From positions 1 through 12,610 of the forward strand of contig MVQQ01000083.1 in assembly GCA_002067555.1 (NCBI GenBank): 12,610 nt of DNA, read 5' to 3'. The notes under the pieces are model-generated. The model saw nothing but the letters and a program-made list of their open reading frames with translations. It ran no database searches and was not told where the DNA came from. Below, in pieces: positions 1 to 6,584 of the stretch. This DNA is from Syntrophorhabdus sp. PtaB.Bin184. Lineage in GTDB: Bacteria; Desulfobacterota; Syntrophorhabdia; Syntrophorhabdales; Syntrophorhabdaceae. The position numbers and the translations under genes are program-made. How positions within the stretch are numbered: the first letter of the stretch is position 1; the number at the start of each line of letters is the position of its first letter.

Positions 1-6
1 TTTTCC

Positions 7-12
7 TATACA
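7..12 (+). promoter_or_regulatory. Candidate -10 box of tRNA-fMet
   Basis: TATACA at 7-12 lies 14 bp before the tRNA 5' end, the distance expected for a short-leader tRNA transcript. The matching -35 would fall outside the window, so only half the promoter can be seen. This is inference from position. Confidence 0.3.
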
Positions 13-26
13 GTATTGCATTCGAC

Positions 27-103
<77 letters not shown>

Positions 104-115
104 AAAACAACAGGG

Positions 116-144
116 CCCCGGGGGGTAATACTCCGGGGTTTTTT
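116..144 (+). terminator. Rho-independent terminator after tRNA-fMet
   Basis: The stem CCCCGG (116-121) pairs with CCGGGG (133-138) across an 11-nt loop and is followed directly by six T (139-144). It ends the tRNA transcript. On the minus strand the same stem has only a delayed T-rich stretch, so it would serve the converging protease gene poorly, if at all. Confidence 0.85.
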
Positions 145-209
145 GTGAATTCCCGGGTGATTACGAAAATGTTTCTTTCACGACACACAACGTATAAGGC
201 AAGGGTGGT

Positions 210-1601
210 TTATTGGGGGTGGAGCCTGAAACACTCATTCCGGGACTGCATCAGGCGCTGTTCCAGTATACTTGCCGAGGAATAGGGAAGCTTGCACTGC
301 ATGCCTAGATTCATCGATGCGCATGATTCGTTCCATGCCGTCTGATAGCGATGGTTAGCCGCCTGGAGGCATTCGGAAAGGGCCTTGCGCTTCGCCTCCA
401 TCTGATCACGCATCCCGGACCTGTAGCGCTCAGCCTCCTCCTGAATACGGCGCTCCTCTTTTTCCTTCTGCTCCCTCAGGCTCCGATTGGCTTCTTCGAC
501 CTTCTCCGAGAACTCTCTCCTCCGCCGGTCGCGCTCCCACTGCTCCTCGACCATCCTGTCCCGGGCTCTCTTCTCCTCTCCGCCCGACGACTGGTCGCGC
601 CACTGATTCATCTCCTCCATCTTCTCTTCAACACGGGCCAGTTGGCGCGCGAGCTCCGACTCGCCCATCTGTCGTCTGGCCGAGATATGGTGCTTCACGT
701 CGTTGATGGCCACGGCGAAGCCCATTCCCTCAACACTCAACCCCGAGATCTTCAGGGAATTGATACCGATGACATCACCTGAAAGGTTCATGAGCGGTCC
801 TCCGCTGTTTCCCGGACTCAGCGCCGCATCGGTCTGGATAAAAGAGGCCTTGTAGGCCGGGAACAACCGTTTGGCGGAGCTGATGATACCCCGCGTGAAG
901 GTTGTTTCGAAGGAAAGGGGGGTACCCGCCGCTATCACCGTATCGCCCTCGGAGCAGGCCGAGCTGTCGGCGAGGCGCAGGAAAGGGTACTGCCGCACCT
1001 GCCGGGCCTTCAGGAGCGCGAAATCCCTATCGGGGTCGACAATAACGAGGTCGACGTCCACAACGGAGCCGTCGGAGAAGGTCGCCTTGCCCGTCAATTC
1101 ACGCATCACATGAGCGTTCGTGACGATGTACCCGTCCTTGCTCACCACGAAGCCTGAGCCACGGGCCGCGCCGTCAGTGGTGACGGTGATGACGGATGGC
1201 TTTACGGTTTTTATGATCGCTGAGAGGTCTCCCGTACCACGCGCGCGAAAGGGAGCGATCACCTTGAAGGCGAGGAGGGCGGCAAGGACCACCAGGACGA
1301 CCCCAATCAATGATGCTGCTACCACGGCGATCCTTCGACCGGAACCGGTCATGCGCTCTTCAGGAGGGGAGGATGGGTGGAACTCTTCCGGCGAAGCGGA
1401 AGCTTCAGGTCCCGCCGAGGCATGCGTAACGCTGGAGGCGAAATACTGCCTGACGCATTCATAAGCCCAGTTGATTTCCTTGACGTCGCTCCAGTCGGTC
1501 TTCTCTGCGATGAGGGCGCGGTACGCGCAATCCGCGTCCTCCTTGGACGCATCCTCCCGAAGACCGAGGATCTCAAAGGATCTCTTTGTGCTCGTATCCA
1601 T
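210..1601 (-). CDS. Membrane-anchored HtrA/trypsin-like serine protease with N-terminal J-like domain
   Basis: The protein is 463 aa. Residues 8-54 resemble a J domain (FEILGL, AYRAL, EINWAYECV), but HPD is absent, with KTD in its place, so stimulation of Hsp70 is doubtful. A low-complexity linker (58-88) leads to one membrane segment (about 91-113). A chymotrypsin-fold protease domain follows (about 125-308), with the apparent triad His164 (TNAHV), Asp193 (DRDFALL) and Ser266 (GNSGGP). No PDZ domain follows. Instead there is a highly charged, probable coiled coil (about 312-410) and a tail with Cys411, Cys427, Cys436 and Cys457. The expected topology is J-like part in the cytoplasm, and protease and tail in the periplasm, where disulfides could form. 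The start was chosen at ATG 1601 because GAGG sits at 1609-1612, a sigma70-type promoter is just upstream, and homology begins there. The reading frame stays open upstream only as a shadow of the opposite gene. The substrate is unknown. Confidence 0.88.
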   Translation of the reverse strand: MDTSTKRSFEILGLREDASKEDADCAYRALIAEKTDWSDVKEINWAYECVRQYFASSVTHASAGPEASASPEEFHPSSPPEERMTGSGRRIAVVAASLIGVVLVVLAALLAFKVIAPFRARGTGDLSAIIKTVKPSVITVTTDGAARGSGFVVSKDGYIVTNAHVMRELTGKATFSDGSVVDVDLVIVDPDRDFALLKARQVRQYPFLRLADSSACSEGDTVIAAGTPLSFETTFTRGIISSAKRLFPAYKASFIQTDAALSPGNSGGPLMNLSGDVIGINSLKISGLSVEGMGFAVAINDVKHHISARRQMGESELARQLARVEEKMEEMNQWRDQSSGGEEKRARDRMVEEQWERDRRRREFSEKVEEANRSLREQKEKEERRIQEEAERYRSGMRDQMEAKRKALSECLQAANHRYQTAWNESCASMNLGMQCKLPYSSASILEQRLMQSRNECFRLHPQ

Positions 1602-1620
1602 CAGGTCGCCTCGCAACGAT

Positions 1621-1648
1621 ATAATAACGGATTGGCATCTTTTGTCAA
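1621..1648 (-). promoter_or_regulatory. Sigma70-type promoter of the protease gene
   Basis: On the minus strand, TTGACA (1643-1648) is separated by 16 bp from TATTAT (1621-1626). Transcription would begin near 1614, giving a leader of only about 13 nt that just covers the GAGG ribosome-binding site. Confidence 0.7.
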
Positions 1649-1682
1649 TACGGCAAATGCCTGAGCGCGGCGGAAGGTGAGT

Positions 1683-1720
1683 ATACCTGTCATCCCTGCG
1701 CTGGTGTATAATGCAGGTAT
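1683..1720 (+). promoter_or_regulatory. Candidate promoter/operator of the acylase-like gene
   Basis: A perfect TATAAT lies at 1707-1712, without a convincing -35. It sits between the arms of a perfect inverted repeat, ATACCTG (1683-1689) and CAGGTAT (1714-1720). A start near 1719 would leave about 110 nt of leader before the ATG at 1828. The repeat could be an operator or chance. Confidence 0.35.
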
Positions 1721-1827
1721 CGACGGCGGACAACCGGGGTCTGCGGACGGATGCAGCACGGAAAGGATACGGATTACCTCTTAAGAAGGCAAGAGGATAT
1801 GCGAACAAGAAACACAGGAGGACAAAA

Positions 1828-2970
1828 ATGTCAACGAAGCCATTCAGAAGACAACTATCGGCGTGGTTTATCGCCCTCACCGTAATGAGTTTCCTTGGCG
1901 CCGGGGCGCCGCCACTCACGCACGCGTGCACGGCTATTACCCTGAAGGCTGGCGACGGAGCTGTCCTTCTCGGTCGCACCATGGAATGGGGCTCCTTTGA
2001 CCTCAACGGTCGGGTCATCATCATCCCCCGTGACCATCTATTCAAGGGGCGCACGCCGGACGGCAGGGGAGGGTACGGATGGAAAGGGAAATACGCCGTC
2101 GTGGGCACCGACATGCTGGAAAAAGAGGTTCTGGCGGATGGGTTCAACGAGAAGGGTCTGGCTCTTGGCCTCCTGTATCACCCGGGCTATGCGGAGTACA
2201 CAGGATATATTCCCGACAAGGCTTACGAGACGATGGGTCCGACCGACGTTGCCCAGTATCTTCTGACCACCTGCGCCACCGTCGAGGATGTGCGGGCGGC
2301 GATGAAGAAGGTCCGTGTCGTACCGGTGGTGGAGGAGGCCCTGGGGTTCCCGCCGCCCGTTCATTTTATAGTCGCCGAGCCATCAGGGAAGAGGATCGTC
2401 ATTGAGTTCCTAAAAGGGGAGACGAAGATATTCGACGCCCCGCTCGGCGTCATGACGAACGCCCCCGCCTACGACTGGCACATTACGAACCTCAGGAACT
2501 ACGTCAATCTCTCACAGGTGGCCCTGCCGGACAAGAGGATCGAGGATATCGAGTTTGCACCCCTTGGTGCCGGCAGCGGGATGATCGGCCTGCCGGGTGA
2601 CTTCACACCTCCCTCACGCTTCATCCGGGCCGTAGCTTTTACGGCAAGCGCGCGCAGGACGGCCGATGGGCCCGAGACCATGTACGAGATGCTCCGGATC
2701 CTCGACAACTTCAACCTCCCCCTCGGCGGAGCCGAGGGGTCGGACCACGGAAAAGCGATGTCAGCGATGCGCAGTTCCACCATCTGGACCGTCGTGTACG
2801 ATACGAAAAACATGGTGATGTACTACCACACGCAGCATAACCGGCGCGTACGCAGGGTAAACGCAGGGGCCATCGATTTCGGTCGCCTGAAGGGCGGGAT
2901 CATAACGAGGCCGCTCGATTTGAAGAGGGTGCAAGACTTCGATGATGTAAAGGTTCTGAAGGTTCGGTAA
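1828..2970 (+). CDS. Choloylglycine hydrolase / penicillin V acylase family protein (secreted Ntn hydrolase)
   Basis: The protein is 380 aa. It is a linear-amide C-N hydrolase of the Ntn family, which includes bile salt hydrolases, penicillin V acylases and acyl-homoserine lactone acylases. Residues 1-33 form a signal peptide (basic start, hydrophobic 12-25, ending THA). Cleavage there would leave Cys34, the family nucleophile, as the new N-terminus. Other expected active-site residues are visible: Arg50 in GRTMEW, Asn211 in MTNAPAYDW, and Arg264 in the SRF motif. At the position of the bile salt hydrolase Asp there is Glu53, followed by Trp54, as I recall from Gram-negative acylases. The start was set at ATG 1828 by AGGAGG at 1816-1821. 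An earlier in-frame ATG at 1711 adds 39 residues without ribosome-binding site or homology. Probably periplasmic. The natural substrate cannot be told; bile salts are unlikely for a free-living anaerobe. Confidence 0.9.
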   Translation: MSTKPFRRQLSAWFIALTVMSFLGAGAPPLTHACTAITLKAGDGAVLLGRTMEWGSFDLNGRVIIIPRDHLFKGRTPDGRGGYGWKGKYAVVGTDMLEKEVLADGFNEKGLALGLLYHPGYAEYTGYIPDKAYETMGPTDVAQYLLTTCATVEDVRAAMKKVRVVPVVEEALGFPPPVHFIVAEPSGKRIVIEFLKGETKIFDAPLGVMTNAPAYDWHITNLRNYVNLSQVALPDKRIEDIEFAPLGAGSGMIGLPGDFTPPSRFIRAVAFTASARRTADGPETMYEMLRILDNFNLPLGGAEGSDHGKAMSAMRSSTIWTVVYDTKNMVMYYHTQHNRRVRRVNAGAIDFGRLKGGIITRPLDLKRVQDFDDVKVLKVR

Positions 2971-3082
2971 CCCGTGCCCCCTCGGGTCTTCAGTCGGTTC
3001 GGGTGGAATATTCCTCAGGATCCCTTTGAGAGATCGATACACATTAACTGCTGATAGATGTGGCAAAACTTCCCCGGCGTGC

Positions 3083-3088
3083 TACAAT
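3083..3088 (+). promoter_or_regulatory. Candidate -10 box of pal
   Basis: TACAAT at 3083-3088 is a five-of-six match to the -10 consensus, about 67 bp before the pal start. The region 16-18 bp upstream only weakly resembles a -35. A TTGACG at 3088-3093 has no partner -10, so the assignment is tentative. Confidence 0.3.
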
Positions 3089-3154
3089 TGACGTATAGCG
3101 TGAAAATGAATGGAGCGAACGAAAGGCCAAACCAAATACTAAAGGAGGTCAATC

Positions 3155-3664
3155 ATGACAAAGAGATATGTGTTGTTGGTGATGGCTGTGTTCTTGGCAG
3201 TTTCCCTGAGCGGCTGCGGTTGTTTCTACCAGCAGATGAAGGGTGAAACTCCTCCGCCAGCTGCTCCTCCGGCGGTCGTGACACCGCCTGAGGCAAAGAC
3301 ACCTGTGCCTGTGGCCCCAGCCGCCATGGCCCTGAAGGACATCCATTTCGATTTTGACCGGTACAATATCCGCGAGGGCGACGCGGCGATCCTCAAGGAG
3401 AACATGAACTGGTTCCGCGACACCGCCAACACGGGCAAGAAAGTGCGCATCGAGGGTCACTGCGACGAGCGCGGTACAGTGGAGTACAACCTCGTGCTGG
3501 GGCAGAAGAGAGCCGACTCGACAAGGAACTTTCTTGTCGGTCTCGGTGCCGATGGCAGGCTTCTGGAAACGATCAGTTACGGGAAGGAAAAGCCCGTTGA
3601 CCCGGGACACAACGAAGAGGCATGGGCGAAGAATCGTCGGGCTCACTTCCAGATGATGCAGTAG
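3155..3664 (+). CDS. pal: Peptidoglycan-associated lipoprotein (Pal-like, OmpA C-terminal domain)
   Basis: The protein is 169 aa. A lipoprotein signal peptide ends in the lipobox LSGC, with Cys21 as the lipidated residue. A proline/alanine-rich linker (about 32-57, including one PPP) precedes the OmpA-like peptidoglycan-binding domain (about 60-169). The domain shows the IHFDFDRYNI strand, the IEGHCDERG motif (99-107), then KRADSTRNFL, SYGKEKP and the terminal NRRAHF. Pal tethers the outer membrane to peptidoglycan and usually works with the Tol complex. No tol gene is visible here and the gene is monocistronic, with its own terminator. The start is well supported by AAGGAGGT at 3142-3149. 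Another OmpA-type lipoprotein is possible, but length, lipobox and motifs fit Pal. Confidence 0.93.
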   Translation: MTKRYVLLVMAVFLAVSLSGCGCFYQQMKGETPPPAAPPAVVTPPEAKTPVPVAPAAMALKDIHFDFDRYNIREGDAAILKENMNWFRDTANTGKKVRIEGHCDERGTVEYNLVLGQKRADSTRNFLVGLGADGRLLETISYGKEKPVDPGHNEEAWAKNRRAHFQMMQ

Positions 3665-3685
3665 GTCAGGCAGAAAGGACAGGGA

Positions 3686-3715
3686 GGGAGGGGCTTCGTC
3701 CCCTCCCACTTTTTT
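3686..3715 (+). terminator. Rho-independent terminator after pal
   Basis: A perfect 8-bp stem, GGGAGGGG (3686-3693) with CCCCTCCC (3700-3707), encloses a 6-nt loop containing TTCG. A run of T follows at 3710-3715. It sits 22 bp after the pal stop codon. Confidence 0.92.
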
Positions 3716-3853
3716 AGTCTGATGAGAGTTAACATAATATCCATTATCAGCATTACTAGAAACGCCAACCCCAGGGGCTACGAGGCTAACCATCCGAAGT
3801 AGAAAGCTTTTCGACGCGCTTGCCGCCGCCACCAACTTTCTCACTTATTCTTA

Positions 3854-3882
3854 TTGACAGTAGCTGCCATTTTTCTTCTAAT
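3854..3882 (+). promoter_or_regulatory. Promoter of the Fis-like gene
   Basis: TTGACA (3854-3859) is followed after 17 bp by TCTAAT (3877-3882), a five-of-six -10 match that lacks the important second-position A. TAATAT at 3879-3884 is an overlapping alternative. Transcription would start near 3889, about 32 nt before the ATG. Confidence 0.55.
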
Positions 3883-3920
3883 ATAGCATCAACGATAAAC
3901 GCTAACCCAGAGATCCGATC

Positions 3921-4178
3921 ATGACGAAAGATTACCGTGACTTATACACATTGCTTGATCTAAAACTTGATAATATTGCCGAAAAGATATTGTTATCGAA
4001 GGTTGATGACGGCGACAAGGTATATTCGAACATCCTCTCGCACATCGAGACCATCTTCATCCAGGCTGCCTTGAAGATCACCGATAACAATATATCCAAG
4101 GCCGCCAGGCTCCTCGGTATGAACAGGAACACCCTGAGCAAGAAGCTCAGGGTGCCTTCTTCCCATCGCCGACTGTAG
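3921..4178 (+). CDS. Small Fis-family helix-turn-helix protein
   Basis: The protein is 85 aa, slightly shorter than E. coli Fis. The N-terminal half (1-50) is predicted helical. The C-terminal part has the Fis-type helix-turn-helix of bacterial enhancer-binding proteins, at about residues 57-77 (ISKAARLLGMNRNTLSKKLR). It would bind DNA as a dimer and could act as a nucleoid-type or local regulator. No sensor or AAA+ domain is present, and upstream DNA does not encode one, so it is a free-standing protein rather than a piece of NtrC. The ribosome-binding site is weak (AGAG before ATG 3921). The last ten residues after the motif are encoded partly by a perfect inverted repeat. The regulated genes are unknown. 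Confidence 0.82.
   Translation: MTKDYRDLYTLLDLKLDNIAEKILLSKVDDGDKVYSNILSHIETIFIQAALKITDNNISKAARLLGMNRNTLSKKLRVPSSHRRL
4130..4154. repeat. Perfect 10-bp inverted repeat in the 3' end of the Fis-like gene (possible weak bidirectional terminator)
   Basis: CACCCTGAGC (4130-4139) and GCTCAGGGTG (4145-4154) are perfectly complementary around a 5-nt loop. The hairpin lies 35 bp beyond the stop of the minus-strand dehydrogenase gene and within the last codons of the plus-strand Fis-like gene. Neither strand has a clean T run after it (CCTTCTTCC on plus, TTCCTGTTC on minus), so termination is plausible but not shown. Confidence 0.5.
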
Positions 4179-4188
4179 ATCCAGCGAC

Positions 4189-5253
4189 CTATTCCGCCAC
4201 GTACCGTGCGATGAGATCGCCCACTTCCTTTGTCCCCATCCCCATTTTACCTGCTTCCATCGACTTGAGATCGTCCCTGATCGCTCTTTGGACCGACCTT
4301 TCGATGGCAGATGATGCCTCGCCAAGGGACAGGAACTCCAGCATCATTCCTCCGGCGAGGATAGCCGCCATCGGATTGATCACATTCTTTCCCGTGTACT
4401 TCGGGGCCGATCCCCCTATGGGTTCGTACATGGAGACACCTTGAGGGTTGATGTTGCCGCCGCAGGCGACACCCATGCCCCCCTGGATCATCGCACCCAG
4501 ATCCGTGATTATATCTCCGAACATGTTGTCCGTCACGATGACGTCAAACCACTCCGGGTTCTTGACCATCCACATGCACGTCGCATCGACGTGAGCGTAG
4601 TCCGTCGTGACATCGGGGTATTCTTTCGCGACCTCGTAGAAGGCACGCTCCCAGAGATTGAAGGCAAAAGTGAGCACGTTCGTCTTCCCGCAGAGGGTGA
4701 GCTTCTTCTCACGGTTCCTTTTCTTCGCGTATTCGAAGGCAAACCTCAGGCATCGCTCCACGCCTTTGCGCGTATTGATCGATTCCTGAACGGCCACCTC
4801 ATCCTTCGTCCCTTTCTTCAGGACCCCGCCTGAACCCGTGTAAAGCCCCTCCGTGTTCTCCCTGACAACAACGAAATCTATTTCCTTCGGCCCTTTGTCC
4901 TTCAGCGGTGTTTCAACACCCTCATACAGTTTCACCGGTCTCAGGTTGATGTACTGGTCCAGTTCAAAACGGGTTCTCAGAAGGATCTCCTTCTCCAGGA
5001 TACCCGGTTTCACATCCGGATGGCCTATGGCTCCCAGGTAGAGGGCATCAAACTGCTTCAATTCGCTCAAAACACTGTCGGGCAACGTCTCGCCCGTCCT
5101 CTTATACCGCTCTCCGCCTATGTCGTAATATGTCAGTTTCAGGGAAAAACCGAACTTCTTCGATGCGGCCGTGAGAACCTTGATCCCCTCAGCTATGACC
5201 TCTGGACCCGTCCCGTCGCCCGGTATCACACCGATATTGAATTCCTTGGACAT
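4189..5253 (-). CDS. Isocitrate/isopropylmalate dehydrogenase family enzyme (LeuB-like; substrate uncertain)
   Basis: The protein is 354 aa, the usual length of LeuB or tartrate/D-malate dehydrogenase. It is a metal-dependent, NAD(P)-dependent beta-decarboxylating dehydrogenase of a 2-hydroxyacid. Visible motifs are GDGTGPEV (12-19), Arg95 and Arg105 in RTRFELDQYINLRP, Arg131 in VVREN, Tyr138, Lys190 (CGKTN), and the metal ligands Asp223, Asp247 and Asp251. The cofactor loop GGSAPKYTGKN spans 280-290. Its Lys285-Tyr286 resembles the NADP-specific pair of E. coli isocitrate dehydrogenase, whereas typical LeuB has Asp-Ile there. The DQYINLRPVKL stretch also recalls D-malate/tartrate dehydrogenases. 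AGGAGG at 5259-5264 supports ATG 5253. It follows purD by 33 bp and is probably cotranscribed, although no leu gene is nearby. Pipelines would likely name it 3-isopropylmalate dehydrogenase. The family is certain, the substrate is not. Confidence 0.9.
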   Translation of the reverse strand: MSKEFNIGVIPGDGTGPEVIAEGIKVLTAASKKFGFSLKLTYYDIGGERYKRTGETLPDSVLSELKQFDALYLGAIGHPDVKPGILEKEILLRTRFELDQYINLRPVKLYEGVETPLKDKGPKEIDFVVVRENTEGLYTGSGGVLKKGTKDEVAVQESINTRKGVERCLRFAFEYAKKRNREKKLTLCGKTNVLTFAFNLWERAFYEVAKEYPDVTTDYAHVDATCMWMVKNPEWFDVIVTDNMFGDIITDLGAMIQGGMGVACGGNINPQGVSMYEPIGGSAPKYTGKNVINPMAAILAGGMMLEFLSLGEASSAIERSVQRAIRDDLKSMEAGKMGMGTKEVGDLIARYVAE

Positions 5254-5286
5254 TAAAACCTCCTGCCTTTGTTGTATTTATGACGT

Positions 5287-6564
5287 CTATCCCACCGTCA
5301 GGGCCTTCTTCCCGATATCCCTGCGGTAGTACATCCCCTCAAAATCAATCAGGTTCACGGCTTCGTACGCCTTGCTTATAGCCTCCCCATAGGTCGACCC
5401 CAGTGCCGTTACACCAAGGACGCGACCGCCTGAAGTCACGTATTCCGAACCCGACTTCTTCGTGCCGGCATGGAAGACCATTACGTCCTTCCTCCCCACA
5501 AGCCTGTCAAGGCCCCGGATCACCTTGCCTCTCTCCGGCTTTTCCGGATATCCCTTTGACGCCACAACGACGCAGACGCTCACACCTTCCTTCCATTTGA
5601 TTGCTCCAACGTCCTGAAGCCTTCCTTCCACGCAGGCGACGAGAACGGGAAGCAGATCACTCTCCATCTTGAACAGTATCGGCTGTGTCTCCGGGTCGCC
5701 AAAACGCGCATTGAACTCGATGACATAGGGTTTTCCGCCCGACAGCATCAATCCCCCGTAAAGAACTCCCTTGTAACGGATGCCCTTTTCGCGCATGGCT
5801 GCGATCGTCTTCAGCATGATGCCGTCCCTTATCTCCCGTTCCAATCCGTCGTTGAGAAAGGGTATCGGCGTGTACGCACCCATCCCCCCCGTATTCGGCC
5901 CGAGGTCGTTTTCGAGCAGGGGCTTGTGGTCCTGGGACGCAGGCATGGGAAGGATTGTGTTGCCGTCCGCAAAAGCGAGATAGGACGCCTCTACACCGGG
6001 AAGGAATTCCTCGATGACCACCCTTCTGCCCGCTTCACCGTAAATGCCGTTCACCATGAGCTCCCTGAGGACGGATTCCGCCTCGGCCGCATCCTTGATG
6101 ACGTAAGCCCCCTTCCCCGCACACAGGCCATCCGCCTTTATGACAAAGGGGGGCTCCTTCGTCCGTATGTATCCCAGGGCATTCTCGTGGTCGTCGAACA
6201 CCTGGAAGGGTGCCGTAGGTACCGAACTTTCCCTCATGAGCTCCTTCGAAAAGATCTTGCTCGCCTCGATGGCGGCACCCCTGGCAACGGGACCGAATAT
6301 CGGGATACCCTTTGCCTCGAAGGCGTCCACGATCCCGCCCGCAAGGGGGTTCTCGGGACCGACGACAACGAGATCGACCTTCATCCTCTTCGTGAATTCG
6401 AGAAGTCCGGCCGTATCGCCCACACCGATATCATGGCATTCGGCCAGGTCCGATATGCCCCCGTTGCCCGGGACGCAGTAAAGCTTGTCGACACCGGCCG
6501 ACATGGAAAGCTTCCAGCACAGCGCGTGCTCTCTTCCCCCTGATCCTATCACGAGAACGTTCAC
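5287..6564 (-). CDS. purD: Phosphoribosylamine-glycine ligase (GAR synthetase)
   Basis: The protein is 425 aa and full length for PurD. It joins glycine to phosphoribosylamine using ATP, the second step of de novo purine synthesis, in the cytoplasm. The N-terminal domain opens with VLVIGSGGREHAL. The ATP-grasp region carries KADGLCAGKG (143-152), the LGPNTGGMGAYTP segment (221-233) and EFNARFGDPETQ (283-294). The usual C-terminal domain follows. I place the start at GTG 6564, giving MNVLVIG as in the family and leaving 6 nt after the G-rich ribosome-binding site (6571-6575). An upstream in-frame TTG at 6570 would touch that site. The gene begins 20 bp after the IMP cyclohydrolase gene, recalling the purHD operon order. 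Confidence 0.96.
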   Translation of the reverse strand: MNVLVIGSGGREHALCWKLSMSAGVDKLYCVPGNGGISDLAECHDIGVGDTAGLLEFTKRMKVDLVVVGPENPLAGGIVDAFEAKGIPIFGPVARGAAIEASKIFSKELMRESSVPTAPFQVFDDHENALGYIRTKEPPFVIKADGLCAGKGAYVIKDAAEAESVLRELMVNGIYGEAGRRVVIEEFLPGVEASYLAFADGNTILPMPASQDHKPLLENDLGPNTGGMGAYTPIPFLNDGLEREIRDGIMLKTIAAMREKGIRYKGVLYGGLMLSGGKPYVIEFNARFGDPETQPILFKMESDLLPVLVACVEGRLQDVGAIKWKEGVSVCVVVASKGYPEKPERGKVIRGLDRLVGRKDVMVFHAGTKKSGSEYVTSGGRVLGVTALGSTYGEAISKAYEAVNLIDFEGMYYRRDIGKKALTVG

Positions 6565-6584
6565 ACCCAACCCCCGGGATTTAA

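Noticed and set aside
1602..2147. N-terminal extension of the protease frame by 182 codons
   Set aside because: It runs antisense through the signal and catalytic region of the acylase-like gene, has no family similarity, and a promoter plus ribosome-binding site support the start at 1601.
2970..2987. Small inverted repeat ACCCG/CGGGT after the acylase-like gene as terminator
   Set aside because: Only five base pairs and no T run follow, so it does not meet the standard for a terminator.
3149..3844. Long minus-strand open frame opposite pal
   Set aside because: It is a shadow of pal, which has lipobox, OmpA motifs, ribosome-binding site and terminator. The antisense translation has no recognisable domain.
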